The notes below the pieces were generated by a model. It was not told the origin of the DNA, did not search any database, and saw nothing but the letters and a program-made list of their open reading frames with translations. A DNA stretch of 8,561 bases from Omnitrophica WOR_2 bacterium RIFCSPHIGHO2_02_FULL_52_10. Lineage in GTDB: Bacteria; Omnitrophota; Gorgyraeia; Zapsychrales; Zapsychraceae. The position numbers and the translations under genes were made by a program. Shown here piece after piece: positions 1-6,213 of the stretch; the stretch's first letter is position 1; each line of letters begins with the position of its first letter. The stretch is taken from positions 4,468 through 13,028 of the forward strand of contig MHGR01000036.1 in the NCBI GenBank assembly GCA_001805655.1, in the 5' to 3' direction.

Positions 1-1358
1 ATATTCCGGGTGACGCTATCATCCGCCAAATAGATTTGTTGGGGGACATAGCCGATATTCGACTGCCACCGCCGCAGATTGTTCTCATCGATCACCGTCC
101 CATCGACAACCAGCCTCCCCTCAGTAGGGCGCAACAGGCCCAGGAGGATGTCGATCAGCGTGGTCTTCCCGGCCCCGGACCCCCCGACCAGGCCGACCGT
201 TGTGTTCGCCCCGATCGCAAGATTTAGGTTTTCAATGACCAGGTCCTGTGCCTTTGGATAACGGAACGCGACATTATGGAATTCTATTTCGCACGTAAAA
301 GGTAATCTCATGACCGGGCCGCCCTGATCCATCTCATCCCCCGAGCACATGATAAAATCCTGATAAACCGCTTCAAGCGCGGGCAAAGAGGATTGAATGC
401 TGGTAAGATCCGTATAAATTTGCTGTAACGTAGGCATCAGTCGGTATGCGGCAAACGCATATAACCCAACAATAGGAATGACACTTTGATAATTATTTTG
501 AGCAACCGCTATAAATAACGCGATGAACAAAATTCCTCCAAAAACCACGACCTCAAACGCGTATCGGGGAAATTGGAAAATAATGTACTGCCAGCAAAAG
601 CATTTGCTGATTCTTTTAACCGCGTTCGAGAATCTCTCTATGAATATCAATTCTTTACCTAATAACTTAATATCCTTGATCCCCCCAAAAGCCTCAGCAA
701 GCGACTTATAGATGCTCTTGCTGGATTCTGTAATTCCTATTCCAACGTGTGTCAGGATTCTTTTGACAAAACCAAATATGATCACATAACCAGAACCCAG
801 AACTGCTATCATCAGAAACGCAATATAAGGGTCAACTACGATCAACAGAGAAATTATGAGCAAAGCCATCAAGGACCTGGAAAATATCTGCAAGCACGGT
901 ATAAGCACCCCGCTGACAACCCGGGCCACTTCAGATACCAAATAGGTCGTCAATTCCGAAGTATTCCGGTTAAGGAAAAAGCTATACGGCTCATAAAGAT
1001 ATTTTGCACCCAATACCTTTGAAATGATGCAGCGCTTATCTTGGGAATATCGAATCAATGATATAGAAATAAACGCTCGTAAAATATTATTCACCATTAA
1101 AAAAATAAACGCAATGCCTCCAAGTGATATGAGAAAAGAATCCTTGTCCCGAAAATGAAAATAATCATAAGCCCATTTTAATTTATCATTTTTTTGGATG
1201 ATTTCCGGATCAGATAATACATTCAAGAATGGAAAGATAGAAGCCACGCCAAACGTGTCCAGCAAGGACAGAACGACAACGGCTAGCATCAACCAATAGA
1301 GTCGTTTATGCCCCTCCAATGTAAGCAGAACCCATATTTTTTTAAATGTTGTAAACAT
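1..1358 (-). CDS. PglK/MsbA-like ABC transporter (permease fused to ATPase), 3' end cut by window
   Basis: Probable flippase moving a lipid-linked sugar or oligosaccharide across the inner membrane, powered by ATP. Translating the minus strand by hand from the ATG at 1358 gives 452 open codons with no stop before the window edge. Residues 1-330 form the transmembrane part, with hydrophobic spans near 22-45, 76-100, 151-178, 180-200, 268-287 and 293-310. The motif AAYRLMP (303-309) resembles the same place in Campylobacter PglK as I remember it. The nucleotide-binding domain starts near 355: Walker A is GGSGAGKTT (392-400, Lys398) and the Q-loop is GYVPQ (436-440). The LSGGQ signature, Walker B and switch His lie outside the window. 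An in-frame TAA 12 bases upstream makes 1358 the first usable ATG; the ribosome site is weak. It follows the cupin at 1404 after 45 bases. The ATPase-coding end is much richer in GC than the membrane part. The family is sure; the transported substrate is inferred from context. Confidence 0.93.
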   Translation of the reverse strand, partial: MFTTFKKIWVLLTLEGHKRLYWLMLAVVVLSLLDTFGVASIFPFLNVLSDPEIIQKNDKLKWAYDYFHFRDKDSFLISLGGIAFIFLMVNNILRAFISISLIRYSQDKRCIISKVLGAKYLYEPYSFFLNRNTSELTTYLVSEVARVVSGVLIPCLQIFSRSLMALLIISLLIVVDPYIAFLMIAVLGSGYVIIFGFVKRILTHVGIGITESSKSIYKSLAEAFGGIKDIKLLGKELIFIERFSNAVKRISKCFCWQYIIFQFPRYAFEVVVFGGILFIALFIAVAQNNYQSVIPIVGLYAFAAYRLMPTLQQIYTDLTSIQSSLPALEAVYQDFIMCSGDEMDQGGPVMRLPFTCEIEFHNVAFRYPKAQDLVIENLNLAIGANTTVGLVGGSGAGKTTLIDILLGLLRPTEGRLVVDGTVIDENNLRRWQSNIGYVPQQIYLADDSVTRN

Positions 1359-1403
1359 AATCAGTTCTTACGCGACAACTAAATTTGTATTCACCAAAAG
1401 AAA

Positions 1404-1940
1404 TCATTCACCGACTTGTTTTAACAGCCCTCTCGTGTATTCCTGAGCTTCAGCTTGGTTTGAGCCATCAGGTGCCCAATCCGGATAAATACTATCGACC
1501 CCCATGAGGTATGGCCCCGGTTTAGTTTCTAGATATACGGCATATTTTGTTAGCGGTATAACGGTATGCCAAACATCGACACCGACCCGGCTCACTATGT
1601 CTTCTCCTTGCCCCATGATACTGTAATGCACGATCGACCCTTCATCATTGAAAATCAGTACGGCGACTCTGCCATCCAATATGTGCCATGACTCGCCTTT
1701 CTTTAAATGCTTATGAGGCCGATAATACTGGTCGACATATTGCACAATGACCATTTCGTGGAATTTGGCATCTGGAGAGGCGTGTAGATTTATTCTTGTA
1801 TTGCAATGGCCATTTACAATGGATATGTCAATCAACTCCCTGATTACGCGGTCATCAATACGCAAGACATCTGCCTCCGTACAATAGTAGGATAATGACT
1901 TTGCTTTTTTATCCTCCACAACATTAATGTCCTTAAACAT
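1404..1940 (-). CDS. WbuC-like cupin with intact metal-binding motif
   Basis: Small cupin-fold protein of 178 residues, resembling the WbuC family found in O-antigen clusters; the biochemical role of that family is not settled to my knowledge. The first cupin motif is complete: RPHKH with His76 and His78, Glu83 and Gly90, exactly the HxH-x4-E-x6-G spacing. The fourth likely ligand is His125 in VWHTVIP. A KPGPY segment (140-144) and a DWAP segment (154-157) match the usual end of the family. The N-terminal part carries the typical NLHASPD (51-57) before the barrel. It starts 9 bases after the RmlD-like gene stops, with GAGGGAG overlapping that gene's end as a distant ribosome site (12 bases away). 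A second, degenerate family member lies two genes upstream at 2859-3356. A cytosolic protein is likely, since no signal peptide is visible. The family is confident; the function is open (sugar isomerase, epimerase or regulator are all possible). Confidence 0.88.
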   Translation of the reverse strand: MFKDINVVEDKKAKSLSYYCTEADVLRIDDRVIRELIDISIVNGHCNTRINLHASPDAKFHEMVIVQYVDQYYRPHKHLKKGESWHILDGRVAVLIFNDEGSIVHYSIMGQGEDIVSRVGVDVWHTVIPLTKYAVYLETKPGPYLMGVDSIYPDWAPDGSNQAEAQEYTRGLLKQVGE

Positions 1941-1949
1941 ATTTATCTA

Positions 1950-2825
1950 TTACTCCCTCGCCAAACTATTTGATTTAATCTGTGACGAAAATTCCTCACA
2001 ACACGAGCGAATGCTCTTTGGTCTAATGCCCGTTGTCTCAATGATTTTCTCCGGACACAGTGATAAATCTAGCGGTCGATTATCCAGGAATTTTAAATCC
2101 TTAAGACTGCATTGAACAATGCGTGCATTCATTTTCAAAGATTGACTCAGAATTTTCAGCATATCCAATCTACTACATGATTCCACGTTAGATACATGGT
2201 AAATTCCGCTGGCATTTAACTTGATCACAGCTGAAATCATGGCAACCACATCATCTACATGAATTGGCGAAAAGACTTGGTCATAGGCGCAATAAATTTC
2301 CTCCGAATTTCGTATCTGCTCTAGCCATTTTGATAAGATCGTTGCACTGCTTGGATCAGTCCCAAACACCTTAGCTAATCTTAAAATGACATAATCCTTA
2401 CAGTGCCGGACAAGAAATTCCTCGATCTCAAGTTTCTGAGCACCATAAACTGTTACAGGATCCGCTTTATCCCCTTCCCTATAGTTCCCTTTTAAACCAT
2501 TAAAAACATACTCAGATGATATAAACACCGGCTTGATCTTGTACTCTACAAGATCATTAATAATCAATTTTATGCTTTCCACATTGATCTCATTAGACCT
2601 TTCAATATCCCTCTTGCATTGATCGACCTCAGTTATTCCGTAAAAAATAATTGCTTGACTAATTTTTGTATCCACCGGTAAAATATCTGGTAATCGCATA
2701 CGGGTTGCATCATAAAAAACAGTGCCCGGAATAGGATTCCTCATGTGTGTCCCAATAGCATTTTTACCTTGGACTTCAAAAAAATGCCGGCCGATAAAAC
2801 TGGATGCCCCCAAAACAAGAATCAT
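1950..2825 (-). CDS. RmlD-like NAD(P)-dependent sugar-nucleotide reductase (extended SDR)
   Basis: Extended short-chain dehydrogenase of 291 residues, close in size to RmlD (dTDP-4-dehydrorhamnose reductase), likely reducing a 4-keto nucleotide sugar in the cytosol. The Rossmann loop is GASSFIG (6-12). The stretch SSEYVFNG (103-110) corresponds to the SSDYVFDG type of RmlD, with the active-site Ser/Ser-Glu region, and the catalytic pair is YGAQK (Tyr127, Lys131). A segment FSPIHVDDV (185-193) and RPLDLSL (250-256) match the substrate-binding half. The start at 2825 has a strong AAAGGAG nine bases upstream. No rmlA, rmlB or rmlC partner is visible in the window, so true dTDP-rhamnose synthesis cannot be assumed; an FnlB-like reductase role is an alternative, since FnlB is RmlD-like and is found with WbuC in E. 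coli O26-type clusters. Flanked on both sides by WbuC-like cupins. Family confident, substrate unknown. Confidence 0.9.
   Translation of the reverse strand: MILVLGASSFIGRHFFEVQGKNAIGTHMRNPIPGTVFYDATRMRLPDILPVDTKISQAIIFYGITEVDQCKRDIERSNEINVESIKLIINDLVEYKIKPVFISSEYVFNGLKGNYREGDKADPVTVYGAQKLEIEEFLVRHCKDYVILRLAKVFGTDPSSATILSKWLEQIRNSEEIYCAYDQVFSPIHVDDVVAMISAVIKLNASGIYHVSNVESCSRLDMLKILSQSLKMNARIVQCSLKDLKFLDNRPLDLSLCPEKIIETTGIRPKSIRSCCEEFSSQIKSNSLARE
1953..1959 (-). promoter_or_regulatory. Ribosome binding site of the intact cupin
   Basis: GAGGGAG on the minus strand, inside the last codons of the RmlD-like gene and 12 bases before the cupin ATG at 1940. The spacing is long, so initiation may depend on coupling to the upstream gene, whose TAA ends 9 bases before this start. 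Confidence 0.5.
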
Positions 2826-2829
2826 TAAT

Positions 2830-2847
2830 TTATGCTCCTTTGCATAA
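2830..2847 (-). repeat. Perfect 6-bp inverted repeat with the ribosome site in its loop
   Basis: Arms TTATGC (2830-2835) and GCATAA (2842-2847) flank a six-base loop that reads AAAGGA on the minus strand, the core of the ribosome binding site of the RmlD-like gene. The stem has only two G-C pairs, so it would be weak. There is no T-run after it, so it is not a terminator. Confidence 0.5.
2835..2841 (-). promoter_or_regulatory. Strong ribosome binding site of the RmlD-like gene
   Basis: AAAGGAG on the minus strand, nine bases before the ATG at 2825. It is the best Shine-Dalgarno match in the window and fixes the start of the reductase gene. It sits in the 33-base gap after the degenerate cupin. 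Confidence 0.8.
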
Positions 2848-2858
2848 TTGCCCTTTCA

Positions 2859-3356
2859 TCAGACACATGCACAATCTTCTGAAATCCGAGATAAAAAACT
2901 TCTTAATTCATTAGGATCTACAGGCACCCATTTTGGCAAAGGTTTACTCGACTTAATAAAAGGCCCCTCAATACATTCATAAATAACGACAAATTTACTC
3001 ATAGGAATCAGTGCGTGCCAAGTCGGTAAACATAACCGATACATGAAAACCTTGCCACTTCCAATTGGTCCCATTTGGACAAAATTCGTCACCTTGCCAT
3101 AATCATCAAATAATACCAGCAACATTTCACCCTCAATAATATTAAAGGACATAGATCTACCTGAAGCGTCGTTGGGTGTTATCAAACAGTCTTGACAAAA
3201 AGCTAGGAGCATTTCCTGGATCAGATCGTTTGTGCTTTGATGGATGCATAATCGTGAAAGCCTTTTGGTAGACTGTTGGGCAGTCTGCTTCAATTGCGCT
3301 ATACGTTCACCATTAACCGCAATGAAACTTTCAGTATTCTTAAATATATCTATCAT
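2859..3356 (-). CDS. WbuC-like cupin with degenerate metal site
   Basis: Cupin-fold protein of 165 residues of the same WbuC-like family as the gene at 1404-1940. The shared framework is clear: RLCIHQSTNDLIQEML (35-50), INVARIANT-type glycine after the first motif (Gly76), PTWHALIP (111-118), EGPF (130-133) and PKWVP (141-145). The metal ligands of motif 1 are replaced: at the positions aligned to His, His and Glu it has Asn62, Ala64 and Met69, while the distal His114 remains. Spacing is unchanged, so this is substitution, not a frameshift. The reading frame is intact, suggesting a maintained protein that no longer binds metal in the usual way, perhaps a structural or regulatory partner of the second cupin. 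It ends in a Cys-rich tail (DCACV). Its ATG overlaps the stop of the glycosyltransferase by four bases (ATGA), so the two are likely translationally coupled. Family confident, role unknown. Confidence 0.85.
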   Translation of the reverse strand: MIDIFKNTESFIAVNGERIAQLKQTAQQSTKRLSRLCIHQSTNDLIQEMLLAFCQDCLITPNDASGRSMSFNIIEGEMLLVLFDDYGKVTNFVQMGPIGSGKVFMYRLCLPTWHALIPMSKFVVIYECIEGPFIKSSKPLPKWVPVDPNELRSFLSRISEDCACV

Positions 3357-4972
3357 CGGGATACCCCGTTCAATTCATGCTTCTCCTTAAATGATAAAAG
3401 CCCGGCATGCTTCCTTAAAAAATGCCTTCCCATCCTTGCATTGATAATAATGTTTTCCTCCCCGTATTGATGGCCGCAATCTAATGTCATGTCCCTTAGC
3501 ACTTTTTGGAGACGCTCGTCCTCCTGGCCATAAGTTATATTACCACTCGACCTCTCCAGCATTTCTGACACCACTGCCTTAATATCATCCGCTTCATTGG
3601 CAATAACCCCAATATTTCTTGCATCATAAATTGACTGCGTGATCGCTGTGCCTATAGGAGGCGATAACAACTCTTTGAAATCCAAATAACCTTGTGAGCC
3701 TTTTAGCTTGCATAGCCTCGGAATAAACAGATCCTTACTCGTCAAGTAATACATCGCACAAGCCGGTAACAAGTTGGTCATGACAACAGGCACCCCAAAG
3801 GCCATCGCCAATGTATATAGCCCGGACGATGTCCCAATAAAAAACCGGCATTGTGCGCATAGGAAGATATCCATCGCATCGCTTTTGAGGGAACAGTTTG
3901 CATAGTCGATAACCCGGGGTGCCTTCGGCAAGGGTTTCATGCCGGTATTTCCCATGCGCACCACCCAGCCGCCGGCTTTGGTTATTTCCTCAATCGCGGA
4001 TTGGTATGTGTCGATATCGGCATTACGGAAATCCTCTACGGCCGTATTATCCCCTCGCCATCCTGATTCTCTTACATGCAAACAAACAAACCAGTCCCCT
4101 CGCCCAATGCCAAAGGATTTCAAACATTCCCAGCCGAGCTCATAATCCTCATCGGATATCGTCAATAACGGCAATCTTCCTTCGCTATTCCATTGTTCCC
4201 GTACTGTTCCCAGAGTCAAAAAACTTTTTGAGATTTTTTTATTCAAAACCATATAAGATGCCAACGGTATGGTTAGTTGCGCCGCAAAAGGCGAAAGTAT
4301 TTGGATCAATGCGGGGTCAGTAATCACGGTTATATATTTGTGCCAATACTTGAGGTAATGAGGATTATTAGCGCGGATTTGCGGATTTAATAGAAGTATG
4401 ACTTTTTTTTGCTGCGAAATCCCCAATATGCCAGCCTTGATGTGAGACTCCAAATGTTCATAAACACCAATGCTCCCTAACGCTAAATTCAATGGAATAA
4501 ACTCCATGTTTAAACTGTCCAGCTGGTGTCTTTTGATTAATCTCCCACGGACATCCGCATCCAATTGGACGATTTCGTCCAGTTGCAGCATGTTACCCTG
4601 TAAAAAATACAGCGACTGCAATGCGCGGCTGGCATGCGCCCATTCCTGTATGCTGTTTAAATCCGGATTCCTTTCGATGACCTTTTTAAAGCAGCGTATG
4701 GTTTTATCAGCAACCGCTTGTATTGATTTTGTTTGTGAATTCTTTTGTCCGCAAAGTTTCTTTAAATATCGCATATTCTTATTGCCAATCGAAATATACG
4801 CCGCCTGCCAATTCCAATCGAACCGGACCGCCAAAGGTGCCGCAACATACAATAAAAGCGAATTCATCAATTTCTTTAGCTTATGAAAAAAAACACCCGC
4901 CCCCCCGTCTTTTACTTGCACAAATTGATGACACAATAATCCGTACGCTTTTCCCATCAAATTACATTGCAT
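3353..4972 (-). CDS. TIGR04372-like putative glycosyltransferase
   Basis: Protein of 539 residues that I recognise as resembling the TIGR04372 family of putative glycosyltransferases found in polysaccharide loci; I know of no characterised member. Family hallmarks in the C-terminal half: CLHVRESGWRGD (297-308), FRNADIDTY (315-323), GGWVVRMGN (334-342), VIDYANCSLKSD (354-365), MDIFLCAQCRFFIGTSSG (367-384), DLFIPRL (414-420) and LLSPPIG (435-441). The GTSSG segment in a Rossmann-like half suggests a donor-binding site of a GT-B type fold (inference). The N-terminal 200 residues are less conserved; residues 36-50 are hydrophobic and may touch the membrane. The ATG at 4972 has AAGGTGGA eight bases upstream and overlaps the aminotransferase end by 11 bases; Met6 (4957) is an alternative. 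A G7 and a T8 tract lie in codons 23-29. Sugar donor and acceptor are unknown. Confidence 0.88.
   Translation of the reverse strand: MQCNLMGKAYGLLCHQFVQVKDGGAGVFFHKLKKLMNSLLLYVAAPLAVRFDWNWQAAYISIGNKNMRYLKKLCGQKNSQTKSIQAVADKTIRCFKKVIERNPDLNSIQEWAHASRALQSLYFLQGNMLQLDEIVQLDADVRGRLIKRHQLDSLNMEFIPLNLALGSIGVYEHLESHIKAGILGISQQKKVILLLNPQIRANNPHYLKYWHKYITVITDPALIQILSPFAAQLTIPLASYMVLNKKISKSFLTLGTVREQWNSEGRLPLLTISDEDYELGWECLKSFGIGRGDWFVCLHVRESGWRGDNTAVEDFRNADIDTYQSAIEEITKAGGWVVRMGNTGMKPLPKAPRVIDYANCSLKSDAMDIFLCAQCRFFIGTSSGLYTLAMAFGVPVVMTNLLPACAMYYLTSKDLFIPRLCKLKGSQGYLDFKELLSPPIGTAITQSIYDARNIGVIANEADDIKAVVSEMLERSSGNITYGQEDERLQKVLRDMTLDCGHQYGEENIIINARMGRHFLRKHAGLLSFKEKHELNGVSR
4886..4906 (-). repeat. Adjacent G7 and T8 homopolymer tracts in the glycosyltransferase 5' end
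   Basis: On the coding (minus) strand a run of seven G (4906-4900) is followed within six bases by a run of eight T (4893-4886), in codons 23-29 of the glycosyltransferase (residues GGAGVFF). Such tracts are typical sites of replication slippage; a one-base change in either would shift the frame and stop the protein early. Confidence 0.6.
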
Positions 4973-6197
4973 ATACCGAATCCACCTTCAAAAAACAGTT
5001 AATAACATCATCAATATCACTGTCGCTAAACCGCTCATTAAATAGGATATTAAATGTTTCTTCCCGGAACGCAGAGGCGTTAGGGGTTGCCGTGCCTGCC
5101 TTGACATGCCCTCTCATCCAATCCCACTCCGAAATGACGTATTTGTAATCCGGGTTGACCCAAACCCCCTCGGCCCGGACCGCTTGCGCAAATTGTACTT
5201 TGGAGACATTTATCTTATCGCGGTCCACGCGGACCGTTAAAAAGAACGGAGAAGGCACGGCATGCTCCGGAATGTCCACGGGTCCAACGGCTTTGCACCT
5301 TGCCAGCCCGGTGTTGAGCTCACGGACGATCGCCAGCCGCTGTTCGATCGTAGGTTGCAATTTTTTGAGGGTCGCCAGCCCCAGGGCGCAGGCAATTTCA
5401 TTTTGATTGAAATTCAAAGCGGGAAACAAAAACCGGCCAGGGTCTTTCATGTCCGCGTTTTTACAGTTAAACGGTTTGCCGCGGTCCGCCAATGACCTCA
5501 TCCGCCAGTACATTTGCTCATCCCGGGTGTAGACCATCCCGCCGCATCCGCCGGTGGCGTGGGTCTTGGAAAACATGGTTGAAAAAAACGCGGCATCGCC
5601 GAAGGTCCCCACACGCCTGCCTTTGTACATCGCCCCATGGGCCTGCGAACAGTCTTCAATGATTTTGATGCCCCTGCTTTTGGCTATGACGCAAATGGCA
5701 TCCATCTCAACCGGTATGCCGGCCAAATGGGTGATAACCGCGACTTTCGTCTTCGGCGTAATGACCTTCAAAAATTCCTCCGGCCCGGTATTGAAACTCC
5801 CCGGACAAGAATCCGCAATAACCGGTGTCAAGCCCATAAACAGCAGCGGAGAAACTCCACCGGGATCGGTGACCGGCGAAATAACCGCGTCACTGCCCCC
5901 GGGTAAATCCAGGGCCATCAGGGCTATCAAAAGGGCGGCCGTTCCGGAGGAAACCGCATCCGCGAATCCCCCTCCCTGAAATTCAACGAAGGCCTTGGTG
6001 TATAATTCTTCATACTTCCCCTGGAAACCGAAGTCCTGCCCGCTATCCCAGCTGTCTTGAAAGACCGCCTGGACCATCTTCAGCGCCTCACTGTCAAACA
6101 ATTGCCGCGGCGGTAACGCGCGCTTGAGCCCGCGCGCCCCGCCGTTGATGGCTAAAGCTTTGTGTGCCAATTCTATGTGAGAATTCAATGTTGCCAT
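4962..6197 (-). CDS. DegT/DnrJ/EryC1/StrS-family PLP aminotransferase
   Basis: PLP-dependent aminotransferase of 411 residues from the ATG at 6197, likely adding an amino group (usually from Glu or Gln) to a keto sugar or keto-cyclitol. Motifs: SSGTAAL (83-89) for the cofactor phosphate, EDCSQAHGA (181-189) with Asp182 for the PLP ring and Gln185, and FSTMFSKTHATGG (205-217) where Lys211 is the expected Schiff-base lysine, followed by a glycine-rich turn and ADRGKPF (237-243). The opening AINGG (16-20) and the DPGG segment (111-114) mark the subgroup whose members include sugar and scyllo-inosose-type aminotransferases; I cannot choose the substrate. The longer reading from a TTG at 6227 would overlap the dehydrogenase by 14 bases; the ATG at 6197, 16 bases after that gene's stop and behind GAAGAG, is preferred. 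It overlaps the glycosyltransferase start by 11 bases. The base composition drops sharply in its last 90 bases. Confidence 0.93.
   Translation of the reverse strand: MATLNSHIELAHKALAINGGARGLKRALPPRQLFDSEALKMVQAVFQDSWDSGQDFGFQGKYEELYTKAFVEFQGGGFADAVSSGTAALLIALMALDLPGGSDAVISPVTDPGGVSPLLFMGLTPVIADSCPGSFNTGPEEFLKVITPKTKVAVITHLAGIPVEMDAICVIAKSRGIKIIEDCSQAHGAMYKGRRVGTFGDAAFFSTMFSKTHATGGCGGMVYTRDEQMYWRMRSLADRGKPFNCKNADMKDPGRFLFPALNFNQNEIACALGLATLKKLQPTIEQRLAIVRELNTGLARCKAVGPVDIPEHAVPSPFFLTVRVDRDKINVSKVQFAQAVRAEGVWVNPDYKYVISEWDWMRGHVKAGTATPNASAFREETFNILFNERFSDSDIDDVINCFLKVDSVYAM
4981..4988 (-). promoter_or_regulatory. Ribosome binding site of the glycosyltransferase
   Basis: AAGGTGGA on the minus strand, eight bases before the ATG at 4972 and inside the last codons of the aminotransferase gene. 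One mismatch from the consensus AAGGAGGA. It supports the ATG at 4972 over Met6. Confidence 0.65.
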
Positions 6198-6202
6198 ATT
6201 TG

Positions 6203-6208
6203 CTCTTC
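6203..6208 (-). promoter_or_regulatory. Ribosome binding site deciding the aminotransferase start
   Basis: GAAGAG on the minus strand, five bases before the ATG at 6197 in the 16-base gap after the dehydrogenase. A modest match, but it supports this ATG rather than the upstream TTG at 6227. Confidence 0.45.
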
Positions 6209-6213
6209 GGCCT

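Noticed and set aside
1359..1403. Terminator or promoter between the intact cupin and the ABC transporter
   Set aside because: No stem followed by a T-run and no convincing -35/-10 pair on the minus strand; the gap is short and reads as intra-operon spacing.
4470..5148. Plus-strand frames of about 140 codons (4470-4886 and 4723-5148)
   Set aside because: Antisense to the glycosyltransferase and aminotransferase, overlapping each other, with no domain signal.
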